From positions 744,001 to 808,000 of the forward strand of contig NZ_OZ061549.1 of the NCBI RefSeq assembly GCF_964065165.1: a stretch of DNA of 64,000 nt. The letters run 5' to 3'. Positions 1-12,530 of this stretch are shown piece after piece. This stretch comes from Levilactobacillus yonginensis (lineage in GTDB: Bacteria; Bacillota; Bacilli; Lactobacillales; Lactobacillaceae). Position 1 is the stretch's first letter; each line of letters begins with the position of its first letter. A program made the translations under genes and the position numbers. Under the pieces are notes generated by a model, which saw nothing but the letters and a program-made list of their open reading frames with translations, searched no databases and was not told where the DNA came from.

Positions 1-223
1 AAAGATACTGGAGCACGCCAACATCGGCCGTATGATCGTGGTGATAGTGAGTCAGTAAGACAGAGTTCAGCTGGAGCGGATTTAGAACTTTTTCCAGTGC
101 TAGTAGGGCCCCACTACCACAGTCTAAGAGTAGATGGTAATCACCACTGGTTAAGAGATAACTACTCGTTCCTACCCCATTGTGGGGGTAACCACCGTAA
201 CAGCCTAAAATTGTGAGTTGCAT
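1..223 (-). CDS. MBL-fold metallo-hydrolase (N-terminal part, cut by window edge)
   Basis: Only the first 74 codons lie in the window; the gene continues past position 1. The protein starts MQLTILGCYGGYP and carries the metal-binding motif HYHHDH near residues 59-64, the HxHxDH signature of the metallo-beta-lactamase fold. Such proteins (RNase Z-like or arylsulfatase-like) are zinc hydrolases of the cytoplasm, but the substrate cannot be read from this fragment. The ATG is preceded by AGAAAGGATG, a good ribosome binding site. It is divergent from the next gene. Confidence 0.85.
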   Translation of the reverse strand, partial: MQLTILGCYGGYPHNGVGTSSYLLTSGDYHLLLDCGSGALLALEKVLNPLQLNSVLLTHYHHDHTADVGVLQYL

Positions 224-349
224 AATGTCATCCTTTCTGGTTCTTCTAATTGTCACTAGTGTAGCGCGTCGGCTTCGGAGTGTAAACGTTTCGCTTTTCG
301 TTGGAAGTCTCTTATACTATAGTTAACAAAGTTGTTAGGAGGGATGGGT

Positions 350-862
350 ATGCTTCATGAATTATCGTTTTCGTTTGGAAGTCCTGCTGTACTGAAAAAA
401 ATTGTCGCTGAGAATCCGGATCGTCAGTTTAAATTACTCGCCAATTCGGGTGGTAACGCAGAAGAATCCTTACAGCTATTAGACGTTTCTGGTCAGCCAA
501 GTCAGTTTACTACCGAACTTGACTATAATGTCCAACTGCACGCGGGTGTATCAACTTGGGACGGCTTTTATAGCTATAATTACTTCACGTTCGATGCAGA
601 TGCCGCCAAAGTATTTGATGCCAAAGCAAACTTACTAGCAATCAACGACCTACCAATGGGACTACGTGCCATGTACGTTTTAACCAAGAAAAAGAATCCC
701 GGAGACTACGTCCTGTTAACTCTTTGGGAAAGCAGTCAAGCCTTCTCACTTTGGCGAAATTCTGATGCATTTAAACCCTTCAATCTTTATGCAACTAGCG
801 CAAATCACCACCATTCAGCCACTTACCAGCCTACCCGTTTTCCTAAAGAAGACGAAGAATAG
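350..862 (+). CDS. Antibiotic biosynthesis monooxygenase (ABM)-domain protein, HmoB/TRAP-like
   Basis: A 170-residue cytoplasmic protein with a C-terminal ABM-type ferredoxin-like domain. The segment LLTLWESSQAFSLWRNSDAF (about residues 123-142) matches the family pattern. Relatives such as HmoB and IsdG degrade heme. In IsdG-like enzymes the heme-ligand histidine follows the SxxF motif; here that place reads SDAFKPFN, with Asn and no His, so heme oxygenase activity is doubtful. I chose the ATG at 350 because AGGAGGG ends 6 bases before it; the upstream TTG (332) and ATG (344) are worse placed. It stands alone, divergent from the MBL gene. Confidence 0.7.
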   Translation: MLHELSFSFGSPAVLKKIVAENPDRQFKLLANSGGNAEESLQLLDVSGQPSQFTTELDYNVQLHAGVSTWDGFYSYNYFTFDADAAKVFDAKANLLAINDLPMGLRAMYVLTKKKNPGDYVLLTLWESSQAFSLWRNSDAFKPFNLYATSANHHHSATYQPTRFPKEDEE

Positions 863-1002
863 TTTGCTATCATTTGTGAATATAATCATTTGGCAGCCGG
901 CCAGACTCGGTTGCCTTTTTTATCGGATTTCTACCCAAATTTTTGATTTCAGCAAAGTTCGCGGTACAATGGGGCTATTCTGTTTAGAAAGATGGCGACA
1001 AT

Positions 1003-2220
1003 TTGACCAGTCAGTTTTCCAACGCAGCGACAGACAAAATCTCACCGAATCTGCCCCTCACTGCTGAACAAGCGCGGCTTGTAAAACACATCATATCCTT
1101 TACCGAGCAGGAGATTGTTAACCCAGGACCGGCTATCTTCACCATTTACGGGGACGCCGGTACCGGTAAGAGCGTCGTTTTATCTCACCTCTTTGCTCAA
1201 ATTCAGACCGCCGCCCGGACAGACGCAACGACACCATTGGCTGGCACTGAAAACTACTTCCTCGTTAATCATCCAGAAATTCTCAAGGTCTACAAGGAAA
1301 TTGCGGGTCCTCAGCCACACTTGTTTAAGAAAGATTTTCAACGGCCAACATCTTTAATCAATCAAATTGCTCAGGGTAAGAAACAGGCCGACGTTCTGGT
1401 CATTGACGAAGCACACCTTCTATTATCACAAGCCGACCACTACAATAACTTTTACGGATCGAATCAATTGGTCTCCCTGTTGCAATCAGCCAAAGTGATT
1501 ATCCTCGTCTTCGATGAGGCCCAGGTATTACGGATGAAAAGCTTTTGGACAGAGTCCCGGTTAGAGAAATTACTGGTACCTTATCGACACGAGACCTATC
1601 GTCTGACTCACCAATTCCGAATGCAAGCCAGTGATGAACTAGTTGCATGGATTAATGCGTTCAGTCATGGTCAGTTGCAACCACTCCCACACAGCGTTGG
1701 TCCAGCGTATGACCTCAGGGTCTTCACTGATGCAGAGAAAATGCGCCAAGCTATCGTCGCTCGTAACACAGCAGTTGGCCTATCACGCGTCGTTTCAACA
1801 TCAGGATATCCATCAACCCTAGACGGCGGTAAACATTATATCCAAGAAGGACCCTTTCGAATGCCTTGGGATCAGTATAATTATACAAAGACTCCCTGGG
1901 CGGAACTCCCACAGACTATTGATGAGGTTGGGTCGATCTACACTTGTCAGGGGTTTGATCTCAACTATGTCGGTCTAATTTTAGGACCACCAATAAGTCT
2001 AAATGAACACAATCACCTTCAGGTTAACCTAGACCGTTATACAGATGTCGAAGCCTTTAAGCACCGAGCTGATTTGACTGACCCCGAAGAATTAATTACG
2101 ATAAAAAAGCAATTAATCCTTAATTCAATCAATGTTCTAATGAAGCGTGGCGTTCACGGTCTCTACCTTTTTGCACATGATAAACGCTTAAGTCATTATC
2201 TAGCGCAATTGGAACATTAG
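1003..2220 (+). CDS. DUF2075-family P-loop ATPase / putative helicase
   Basis: A 405-residue protein with a Walker A motif GDAGTGKS near residue 50 and a Walker B motif VLVIDEAH near residue 132. The later segment SIYTCQGFDLNYVG resembles the superfamily 1 helicase-type motif of DUF2075 proteins. The family is predicted to act on nucleic acids, but its substrate is not established. The start is a TTG; the upstream GAAAGATGG is a weak ribosome binding site, so the exact start is uncertain. It is monocistronic, ending just before a strong terminator. Confidence 0.75.
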   Translation: MTSQFSNAATDKISPNLPLTAEQARLVKHIISFTEQEIVNPGPAIFTIYGDAGTGKSVVLSHLFAQIQTAARTDATTPLAGTENYFLVNHPEILKVYKEIAGPQPHLFKKDFQRPTSLINQIAQGKKQADVLVIDEAHLLLSQADHYNNFYGSNQLVSLLQSAKVIILVFDEAQVLRMKSFWTESRLEKLLVPYRHETYRLTHQFRMQASDELVAWINAFSHGQLQPLPHSVGPAYDLRVFTDAEKMRQAIVARNTAVGLSRVVSTSGYPSTLDGGKHYIQEGPFRMPWDQYNYTKTPWAELPQTIDEVGSIYTCQGFDLNYVGLILGPPISLNEHNHLQVNLDRYTDVEAFKHRADLTDPEELITIKKQLILNSINVLMKRGVHGLYLFAHDKRLSHYLAQLEH

Positions 2221-2223
2221 TCC

Positions 2224-2280
2224 AAACGGCGTCACAACCAATTCTCCTACAAGAATGGTTGTGACGCCGTTTTTATTTTT
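2224..2280 (+). terminator. Rho-independent terminator after the DUF2075 gene
   Basis: A perfect 17-bp stem (arms beginning AAACGGCGTCACAACCA) with a 15-base loop, followed by a T-rich tract. It starts three bases after the stop codon. Confidence 0.92.
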
Positions 2281-2343
2281 TATTCCTAGTATGCCATCTG
2301 TCAGTCAACGCTTGAATTGTTCATCAAATACCAACCAAAGATA

Positions 2344-2371
2344 CAAAAAAAGCCTTCCTCACAGGAAGACT
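2344..2371 (-). terminator. Terminator of the rRNA-tRNA operon
   Basis: On the minus strand an 8-bp stem (AGTCTTCC/GGAAGGCT, one G-U pair) with a 5-base loop is followed by seven T residues. It lies just beyond the last tRNA gene. Confidence 0.88.
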
Positions 2372-2379
2372 TTCACTGA

Positions 2380-2453
2380 CGGTCCGTACGAGACTCGAAC
2401 TCGTGATCTCCTCCGTGACAGGGAGGCGTCCTAACCAACTAGACCAACGAACC
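2380..2453 (-). tRNA. tRNA-Asp (GTC), second copy in transcription order
   Basis: Cloverleaf with acceptor stem GGTTCGT/ACGGACC, anticodon GTC and discriminator G73. CCA is not encoded. It is identical to the copy at 3026-3099 and forms part of a 158-bp duplicated block. Confidence 0.97.
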
Positions 2454-2455
2454 AA

Positions 2456-2529
<74 letters not shown>

Positions 2530-2554
2530 ATAATATTAAATTAAGCTATGACAA

Positions 2555-2627
2555 TGACCCGTACGGGATTCGAACCCATGTTACCGCCGTGAAAGGGCGG
2601 TGTCTTAAACCACTTGACCAACGGGTC
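2555..2627 (-). tRNA. tRNA-Glu (TTC)
   Basis: Acceptor stem GACCCGT/ACGGGTC, anticodon TTC in loop CTTTCAC, discriminator A73. CCA is not encoded. Confidence 0.96.
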
Positions 2628-2636
2628 ATAACTAAA

Positions 2637-2724
2637 CGGAGAAGGAGAGATTCGAACTCTCGCGCCGCTTCCGCGACCTATACCCTTAGCAGGGGCACCT
2701 CTTCAGCCACTTGAGTACTTCTCC
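2637..2724 (-). tRNA. tRNA-Ser (GCT)
   Basis: An 88-nt class II tRNA with a long variable arm, anticodon GCT, acceptor stem GGAGAAG/CTTCTCC and discriminator G73. Confidence 0.96.
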
Positions 2725-2728
2725 ATAA

Positions 2729-2803
<75 letters not shown>

Positions 2804-2809
2804 AAATAA

Positions 2810-2880
2810 AGCGGGTAACGAGAATCGAACTCGCGACAACAGCTTGGAAGGCTGTGGTTTTACCACTAAACTATACCCGC
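2810..2880 (-). tRNA. tRNA-Gly (TCC)
   Basis: Acceptor stem GCGGGTA/TACCCGC, anticodon TCC, discriminator T73. A short 71-nt gene. Confidence 0.96.
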
Positions 2881-2899
2881 ATCATTTGAGTAAATTTAA

Positions 2900-2972
2900 T
2901 GGCGCGGGACGGAATCGAACCGCCGACACATGGAGCTTCAATCCATTGCTCTACCGACTGAGCTACCGAGCC
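2900..2972 (-). tRNA. tRNA-Phe (GAA), with an acceptor-stem mismatch
   Basis: Anticodon GAA in loop TTGAAGC, discriminator A73. The acceptor stem is GGCTCGG/CCGCGCC, which leaves a T4-C69 mismatch; position 37, next to the anticodon, is G where A is usual. All other stems pair. Confidence 0.93.
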
Positions 2973-3025
2973 ATTTGCCATTTAGATATATATGGTTACA
3001 ATACTTGGGCGAACAAGCACTGCAA

Positions 3026-3099
3026 CGGTCCGTACGAGACTCGAACTCGTGATCTCCTCCGTGACAGGGAGGCGTCCTAACCAACTAGACCAACGAACC
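3026..3099 (-). tRNA. tRNA-Asp (GTC), first copy in transcription order
   Basis: Same sequence as 2380-2453: anticodon GTC, discriminator G73. It follows tRNA-fMet, as in the B. subtilis trnB cluster. Confidence 0.97.
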
Positions 3100-3101
3100 A
3101 A

Positions 3102-3175
<74 letters not shown>

Positions 3176-3184
3176 ATAATATAA

Positions 3185-3274
3185 AGGAGGATGAGAGATT
3201 CGAACTCTCGCGTGATTTTACTCACCTGACGGTTTTCAAGACCGTTCCCTTCAGCCAGACTTGGGTAATCCTCC
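3185..3274 (-). tRNA. tRNA-Ser (TGA), with T73
   Basis: A 90-nt class II tRNA with a long variable arm, anticodon TGA and acceptor stem GGAGGAT/ATCCTCC. The discriminator base is T, whereas serine tRNAs normally have G73. Confidence 0.94.
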
Positions 3275-3307
3275 ATAATAAAACAAATACAAGTGCCCTT
3301 CTGGTAA

Positions 3308-3381
3308 TGGACCTTGTAGGACTCGAACCTACGACCGAACGGTTATGAGCCGTTTGCTCTAACCAACTGAGCTAAAGGTCC
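3308..3381 (-). tRNA. tRNA-Ile2 (CAT; anticodon C probably modified to lysidine)
   Basis: Anticodon CAT, acceptor stem GGACCTT/AAGGTCC, discriminator A73. The body matches, from memory, the minor isoleucine tRNA of Bacillus. Its place between elongator Met and Ser matches trnB (Met-Ile-Ser-fMet-Asp-Phe). Reading AUA would need TilS lysidine modification. Elongator Met is the alternative reading. Confidence 0.82.
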
Positions 3382-3395
3382 AGTCCAAGTCCAAA

Positions 3396-3469
3396 TCGCG
3401 GCGGGGGGGATCGAACCCTCGACCTCTCGGGTATGAACCGAACGCTCTAGCCAGCTGAGCTACACCGCG
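3396..3469 (-). tRNA. tRNA-Met (CAT), elongator
   Basis: Anticodon CAT with a fully paired acceptor stem CGCGGTG/CGCCGCG (one T-G), so not an initiator. The body resembles Bacillus elongator Met tRNA. The T stem GAGGG/CCCCC contains an A50-C64 mismatch. Confidence 0.85.
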
Positions 3470-3496
3470 AAGTGTTAAATAAAGTTATTTATTTAA

Positions 3497-3570
3497 TCGG
3501 GAAGACAGGATTCGAACCTGCGACCCCCTGGTCCCAAACCAGGTGCTCTACCAAGCTGAGCTACTTCCCG
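3497..3570 (-). tRNA. tRNA-Pro (TGG)
   Basis: Acceptor stem CGGGAAG/CTTCCCG, anticodon TGG, discriminator A73. Confidence 0.97.
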
Positions 3571-3576
3571 TTAAAA

Positions 3577-3650
3577 TGCACCCAGTAGGAGTCGAACCTA
3601 CAACCTTCTGATTCGTAGTCAGACACTCTATCCAATTGCGCTATGGGTGC
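3577..3650 (-). tRNA. tRNA-Arg (ACG)
   Basis: Acceptor stem GCACCCA/TGGGTGC, anticodon ACG (wobble A probably converted to inosine), discriminator A73. Confidence 0.97.
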
Positions 3651-3688
3651 AAAATATGAAATTAATTGCTTAACACCTCTCGGTGCTA

Positions 3689-3760
3689 AGCGGAAGACGG
3701 GATTCGAACCCGCGACCCCCACCATGGCAAGGTGATGTTCTACCACTGAACTACTTCCGC
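3689..3760 (-). tRNA. tRNA-Gly (GCC)
   Basis: Acceptor stem GCGGAAG/CTTCCGC, anticodon GCC, discriminator T73. The spacer after it holds a hairpin (CTTAGCACC/GGTGTTAAG, loop GAGA), perhaps a processing signal. Confidence 0.97.
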
Positions 3761-3764
3761 AAAA

Positions 3765-3837
3765 TGCCGACTAGAAGATTCGAACTTCCGACCCCCTGTT
3801 TACAAGACAGGTGCTCTGCCAACTGAGCTAAGTCGGC
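3765..3837 (-). tRNA. tRNA-Thr (TGT)
   Basis: Acceptor stem GCCGACT/AGTCGGC, anticodon TGT, discriminator A73. Confidence 0.97.
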
Positions 3838-3888
3838 ATAGCCAGTATTGACGTTCTTTATCTAAATGTCACTCACCTAAACGGTGAA

Positions 3889-3961
3889 TGAGCCGTGACA
3901 GGCTCGAACTGTCGACCCTCTGATTAAAAGTCAGATGCTCTACCAACTGAGCTAACGGCTC
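3889..3961 (-). tRNA. tRNA-Lys (TTT)
   Basis: Acceptor stem GAGCCGT/ACGGCTC, anticodon TTT, discriminator A73. An 8-bp spacer hairpin follows it at 3870-3890. Confidence 0.97.
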
Positions 3962-3964
3962 ATA

Positions 3965-4037
3965 TGGAGGATACAGGGCTCGAACCTGTGACCCTCTGCT
4001 TGTAAGGCAGACGCTCTCCCAACTGAGCTAATCCTCC
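3965..4037 (-). tRNA. tRNA-Val (TAC)
   Basis: Acceptor stem GGAGGAT/ATCCTCC, anticodon TAC, discriminator A73. It is the first tRNA after 5S, as in B. subtilis trnB. Confidence 0.97.
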
Positions 4038-4045
4038 AAAAATTC

Positions 4046-4162
<117 letters not shown>

Positions 4163-4233
4163 CTATGAAAGAACTTCTTCTCTCAAAACTAGATATTATT
4201 CAATTATTTCCTTTGAGAACACCAACTCTACTT

Positions 4234-8940
<4,707 letters not shown>

Positions 8941-9060
8941 TAGATGATGTGCTTGAATAGCTCATCGATTGTTGTTACATTTTTAAAAGCGAATTGACTT
9001 CGCAAATATTGTTTGGGTTTGATACCAAGTATCAAACCGCCCTACACATATTTGGTTTGT

Positions 9061-9079
9061 CGAAACAATGTTCAGTTTT
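9061..9079 (-). other. 5' arm of the 16S precursor processing stem
   Basis: This 19-bp segment is the exact reverse complement of 7323-7341 beyond the other end of 16S. The two arms would pair in the primary transcript and bring the 16S ends together for RNase III cleavage. Confidence 0.85.
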
Positions 9080-9132
9080 CAAAGGTCTACCAGTTATTAA
9101 CGAAACGATTAACGCTCCGTGACAACTTTTAA

Positions 9133-9161
9133 AGTATATCATGTTGTCAAAATCATGTCAA
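9133..9161 (-). promoter_or_regulatory. rRNA operon promoter P2
   Basis: TTGACA (9156-9161), 17-bp spacer, TATACT (9133-9138) on the minus strand. Confidence 0.9.
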
Positions 9162-9245
9162 CATCTTTTTGAAATTAATGAATATATATTCAAGATTTCA
9201 AATCGCCATGAAAACGATATGTTTTGCCTTTTGACAACATAAATC

Positions 9246-9274
9246 ATTCTAGCAGTTGCTGTTTAACTCGTCAA
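9246..9274 (-). promoter_or_regulatory. rRNA operon promoter P1
   Basis: TTGACG (9269-9274), 17-bp spacer ending TGC (an extended -10), TAGAAT (9246-9251). Together with P2 it gives the usual tandem rRNA promoters. The 8941-9390 stretch otherwise holds only leader sequence. Confidence 0.85.
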
Positions 9275-9390
9275 GCACAAATTTTAATTTGTATGGCTAT
9301 TCATCAATTTAATTTTTATGCAATTAACTGCGAATAACAGCAACAGGTAATATCTTATCAATCATCCCCCTTCAGGTCAAGACTAAATTC

Positions 9391-9432
9391 AAAAAAAACA
9401 GGAAACATCCCAAATTAGGACGTTTCCTGTTC
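9391..9432 (-). terminator. Terminator overlapping the end of the S1-domain gene
   Basis: Stem arms AACAGGAAACGTCC and GGGATGTTTCCTGTT flank the stop codon and are followed by eight T residues. The left arm is coding sequence. Confidence 0.88.
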
Positions 9433-9801
9433 ATCGAGGTGCTTTAATGCTTCCTTTTTCCACCCTACCAAGCGGTCACCAATCGGCTTGAAGCCAATAT
9501 TAATCCGATGATTCGTCCAATAATGACGGTGTTGGTGATCTAAAACCTCTGCACTGGTATCAAGGTGCTCTAGACAACGCAACGATAAGCTAATCTTACC
9601 CGTAAACTCATCGATGTCTAAAATAACGACCTCAACTTCTTCATTAACCTTCAAATAATCATGAATGTCCTTTACATAGCCGCAATGACATTCGGAAATA
9701 TGAATCAGACCTTGCCGATGGCCTCCCAAGCTGACGAATGCGCCATATGGTTGTATCCCGGTAATCTGACCCGTGACGCGTTGGCCAATTTTAAATGCCA
9801 T
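9415..9801 (-). CDS. cvfD: S1 RNA-binding domain protein (CvfD / GSP13 / YugI family)
   Basis: A 128-residue cytoplasmic protein whose first 70 residues form one S1 (OB-fold) domain: KIGQRVTGQITGIQPYGAFV, then GLIHISE and GKISLSLR. Small single-S1 proteins of this family (CvfD in pneumococcus, YugI in B. subtilis) bind ribosomes or mRNA and affect stress and virulence regulation. I start at ATG 9801, which has GAGGTGACAAGC before it; an in-frame ATG six codons upstream has no ribosome binding site. The gene lies 23 bp after the cyclophilin gene, probably as one transcript. Confidence 0.85.
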   Translation of the reverse strand: MAFKIGQRVTGQITGIQPYGAFVSLGGHRQGLIHISECHCGYVKDIHDYLKVNEEVEVVILDIDEFTGKISLSLRCLEHLDTSAEVLDHQHRHYWTNHRINIGFKPIGDRLVGWKKEALKHLDEQETS

Positions 9802-9824
9802 GCTTGTCACCTCTTCCATAACGC

Positions 9825-10412
9825 TTACTCGCTGACCGTAACCTTATCCATCGTCACTGGTGTTGCTGGCTGGTCACTGGAGTCTGTCTTAACTTGGGCA
9901 ATGGCGTCAACCACGTCCATCCCTTCAATCACCTGACCAAAGACCGTGTGTCGGAAGTCCAACCAAGGCGTTCCCCCATTTTTATAAGCATCAACGATTT
10001 CTTCAGGGAAGCCAGCATCATGCATCTGGTTCTGCATCTGATCAGTCATATCCTTATCTTGAACGATGAAAAATTGACTACCGTTAGTGTTAGGACCAGC
10101 ATTGGCCATTGAGAGCGCCCCACGCAAGTTATATAACTCCTTAGAGAATTCATCTTCAAATGGTTGGCCCCAGATACTTTCGCCACCCATTCCCGTACCA
10201 GTAGGATCCCCACCTTGGATCATAAAATTAGGAATCACCCGGTGGAACGTCAAGCCGTCGTAGTAACCAGCTTTGGCGTGGGTTACAAAGTTTTCAACTG
10301 TCTTTGGTGCTTGTTCGGGGAAGAGCTGCAGCTGAATGTTTCCCATCGATGTTTCAATAGTTACTTGCGGACCCCTGGCGTTAGCCAAATCAATTTGTGG
10401 AAACTTTGTCAT
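9825..10412 (-). CDS. ppiB: Cyclophilin-type peptidyl-prolyl cis-trans isomerase
   Basis: A 195-residue cyclophilin. The core motifs are [19 protein letters not shown] (about 56-74), with the catalytic Arg, and [16 protein letters not shown] (about 100-115). There is no signal peptide, so the enzyme is cytosolic and should help proline-limited folding. The ATG is preceded by GGAGGATAATT. A TATAAT-like -10 lies near 10452-10457, but I see no convincing -35. It is divergent from pgpA. Confidence 0.93.
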   Translation of the reverse strand: MTKFPQIDLANARGPQVTIETSMGNIQLQLFPEQAPKTVENFVTHAKAGYYDGLTFHRVIPNFMIQGGDPTGTGMGGESIWGQPFEDEFSKELYNLRGALSMANAGPNTNGSQFFIVQDKDMTDQMQNQMHDAGFPEEIVDAYKNGGTPWLDFRHTVFGQVIEGMDVVDAIAQVKTDSSDQPATPVTMDKVTVSE

Positions 10413-10544
10413 AATTATCCTCCATATCGTTTAAACACTTTCTATTTATCTATTATATTATCACCGCCTACCACGAAAAATGCAACTCAGGGGTTCGGTG
10501 CTATACTAGAAGCACGACATTTTTCTCAAAAAGGAGACTTTTTC

Positions 10545-11054
10545 ATGGCTAAACCAGCAACTGCATTAAAGAAACGAACAATTGATTTACTAAATGAACG
10601 CGGTGTTGAGCTGACAGACATTGCCCAACTTGTCCTCTTCCTGCAAAAGGATTATATCAAGGACCTGACTACGGAAACCGCCCTCCATAGCGTAACCACC
10701 GTCCTTAGCAAACGGGAAGTTCAGAATGCCATCATTACCGGTATCCAACTTGACATTGCCGCCGAACACCACGACCTCTTAGAACCTCTGCAAACAATTG
10801 TCGAACGCGACGAGGGACTCTATGGGGTTGATGAAACCATGGCTCTTTCAATCGTCGACATCTACGGCTCCATCGGTTTCACGAACTACGGTTACATTGA
10901 CCGCACTAAGCCAGGCATCTTAGCCAAGCTCAACGCGCACGAACCAGGTATCATTCACACTTTTTTAGATGATCTAGTAGGCGCGATTGCCGCAGCGGCA
11001 GCGGCACGATTAGCTCATGACGACGTTAATGAAGAGGACACCCCCTTTCAATAG
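10545..11054 (+). CDS. pgpA: Phosphatidylglycerophosphatase A family protein (YutG-like)
   Basis: A 169-residue protein with the family segments NERGVELTDIAQLVLFLQK, LSKREVQNAIITGIQLD, YGSIGFTNYGYID and HTFLDDLVGAIAAA. Members dephosphorylate phosphatidylglycerophosphate to phosphatidylglycerol, although in low-GC Gram-positives the role of this soluble form is less well tested. The ATG follows AAGGAGACTTTTTC. A longer in-frame reading upstream overlaps the ppiB gene and lacks a ribosome binding site. A TATACT at 10502-10507 may be its -10. Confidence 0.85.
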   Translation: MAKPATALKKRTIDLLNERGVELTDIAQLVLFLQKDYIKDLTTETALHSVTTVLSKREVQNAIITGIQLDIAAEHHDLLEPLQTIVERDEGLYGVDETMALSIVDIYGSIGFTNYGYIDRTKPGILAKLNAHEPGIIHTFLDDLVGAIAAAAAARLAHDDVNEEDTPFQ

Positions 11055-11089
11055 AAATATCATAATTTGTTTAAGCTTCGCTGATTCTG

Positions 11090-11118
11090 CTGACTGCTGG
11101 GTCAAAAGCCACTACAAT
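11090..11118 (+). promoter_or_regulatory. Candidate promoter of the dedA-family gene
   Basis: CTGACT, 17-bp spacer, TACAAT; 43 bp upstream of the start codon. Confidence 0.55.
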
Positions 11119-11161
11119 GTGAATGAAAACAAATTAATGCATAAGGAGCAACTATATTAAA

Positions 11162-11836
11162 ATGGGATACTTAATCGATTTTGTGCTTCACATCGACAGC
11201 CATTTGGCCAACATCGTCACCACGTTTGGCGGCTCAACCTATCTGATACTCTTTGCCATCGTCTTCGTTGAAACTGGTGCCGTGATTCTCCCATTTCTAC
11301 CTGGTGATTCGCTTCTGTTTGCAGCAGCAGCATTAGCGGCTAATCCAGCCTATGGCTTAAACATCTGGCTCTTCGTTGCCATCTTCCTAGTGGCAGCGAT
11401 TGGCGGCGACTCTCTAAATTTCTTTCTCGGTGGTAAAGCCGGGGCAGCCTTGTCCAACCACTCCTGGTTTGGTCGTTTGATCAATAAAGACAAGCTAGCG
11501 CAATCCGAGAAATTCTTCCGCAAACATGGTCCATTGGCCATCTTCTTGGGCCGGTTTATGCCCATCATTCGGACCTTCGTCCCCTTCACGGCTGCCGGCT
11601 CACGTTTTCCCTACCAACGCTTCTTAAAATACAACGTTAGTGCCGCAATTACCTGGGTCCTGATTTGCTGCGGTGGCGGTTACTTCTTCGGTAACATTCC
11701 GTTCGTTAAAGCTCACTTTTCAGCCGTTGTGTTGGGTATCATCGTGATTTCTTTGATTCCAGCCGTTGTTGGTTGGTTAAAGGGTCGTCACACAGCCAGT
11801 AACGCCGCACCGAGTAACCTCCCAGAAGAAGAATAA
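11162..11836 (+). CDS. DedA-family (VTT domain) integral membrane protein
   Basis: A 224-residue polytopic membrane protein. The DedA signature is clear at about residues 125-160: FLGRFMPIIRTFVPFTAAGS followed by FPYQRFLKYN. An earlier segment, GAVILPFLPGDSLLF, is also typical. DedA proteins are proposed lipid scramblases or undecaprenyl-phosphate/phosphatidylethanolamine flippases; the substrate here is unknown. The AAGGAG lies 13 bases before this ATG, which is far; an ATT codon two codons upstream is better spaced, so the start is slightly uncertain. Confidence 0.88.
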   Translation: MGYLIDFVLHIDSHLANIVTTFGGSTYLILFAIVFVETGAVILPFLPGDSLLFAAAALAANPAYGLNIWLFVAIFLVAAIGGDSLNFFLGGKAGAALSNHSWFGRLINKDKLAQSEKFFRKHGPLAIFLGRFMPIIRTFVPFTAAGSRFPYQRFLKYNVSAAITWVLICCGGGYFFGNIPFVKAHFSAVVLGIIVISLIPAVVGWLKGRHTASNAAPSNLPEEE

Positions 11837-11852
11837 ATATTGATCCAACGAT

Positions 11853-11881
11853 AAAAAGCCTGACTGACGTCAGGCTTTTTT
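11853..11881. terminator. Bidirectional terminator between convergent genes
   Basis: AAAAAGCCTGAC, loop TGAC, GTCAGGCTTTTTT. A- and T-runs on both sides serve the dedA-family gene and the convergent DUF1461-like gene. Confidence 0.9.
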
Positions 11882-11900
11882 GTTTACACTAAATCTTTAA

Positions 11901-12530
11901 TTAAGCACGCTTGATTGCCACGCGTCCCCGCCAATACAAGATGCCGAGCCCTAGTTCAAACAAAACAAAGGCCAAGGCAAAGCAGTGCAAGAAAAACGTG
12001 TCCGGCAGTGCCGTAATGATTGGGTCCAGGGAGGGATCGAACAACCAATCATTATTCCGGAAGAGCACCTTGTGAAAAGCAACGAAAAAAACATTAAAGT
12101 TGACTGCCATCAACGCACCTAAAAGCAACGGTACAACTGCTGCTACTTGAACCGGCCACAGTAATCGCCACTGTTCTGCATGCCGGTGCAATTGTCTTAA
12201 AAAGAATCCCGCCGGCACAATGGTCACCAACAACACAATGTTGTTTAATAGAAATAAATTTTTCACATCATGAAAGTGAATCATCCCCGTATAGGACGTC
12301 GGAAAGTCACTCATGTTGAGATCTGTGACCCAAGGCAGTTCCAGGTAACCCACCATCTGATAGTAATTATGCATGAGCTTATGTGGGGTCATCCCCACCG
12401 TCTGAGAAATCCCCAGCCAGTGAATATCCAACCGGTACAACCAAAAAGCATTGATGGTCAGAGCAATGACCAGACTGATCAATGCTAAAAATAGCACGGT
12501 CAGTCCCGCCCAGCGATTCAATCTACGCAA
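11901..12530 (-). CDS. TIGR01906 / DUF1461-family integral membrane protein
   Basis: A 209-residue protein with about five membrane segments (near 10-30, 93-112, 125-150, 182-202). The order of conserved pieces (HKLMHNYYQMVGYL, FPTSYTGMIHFHDVKNLF, FHKVLFRNNDWLFDP) matches the TIGR01906 family, whose function is unknown. The start is a TTG that overlaps the end of the upstream HAD gene by 8 bases, with GAGGTGGGACC as ribosome binding site inside that gene. It is the last gene of the yunD-yutD-HAD cluster and is translationally coupled. Confidence 0.82.
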   Translation of the reverse strand: MRRLNRWAGLTVLFLALISLVIALTINAFWLYRLDIHWLGISQTVGMTPHKLMHNYYQMVGYLELPWVTDLNMSDFPTSYTGMIHFHDVKNLFLLNNIVLLVTIVPAGFFLRQLHRHAEQWRLLWPVQVAAVVPLLLGALMAVNFNVFFVAFHKVLFRNNDWLFDPSLDPIITALPDTFFLHCFALAFVLFELGLGILYWRGRVAIKRA

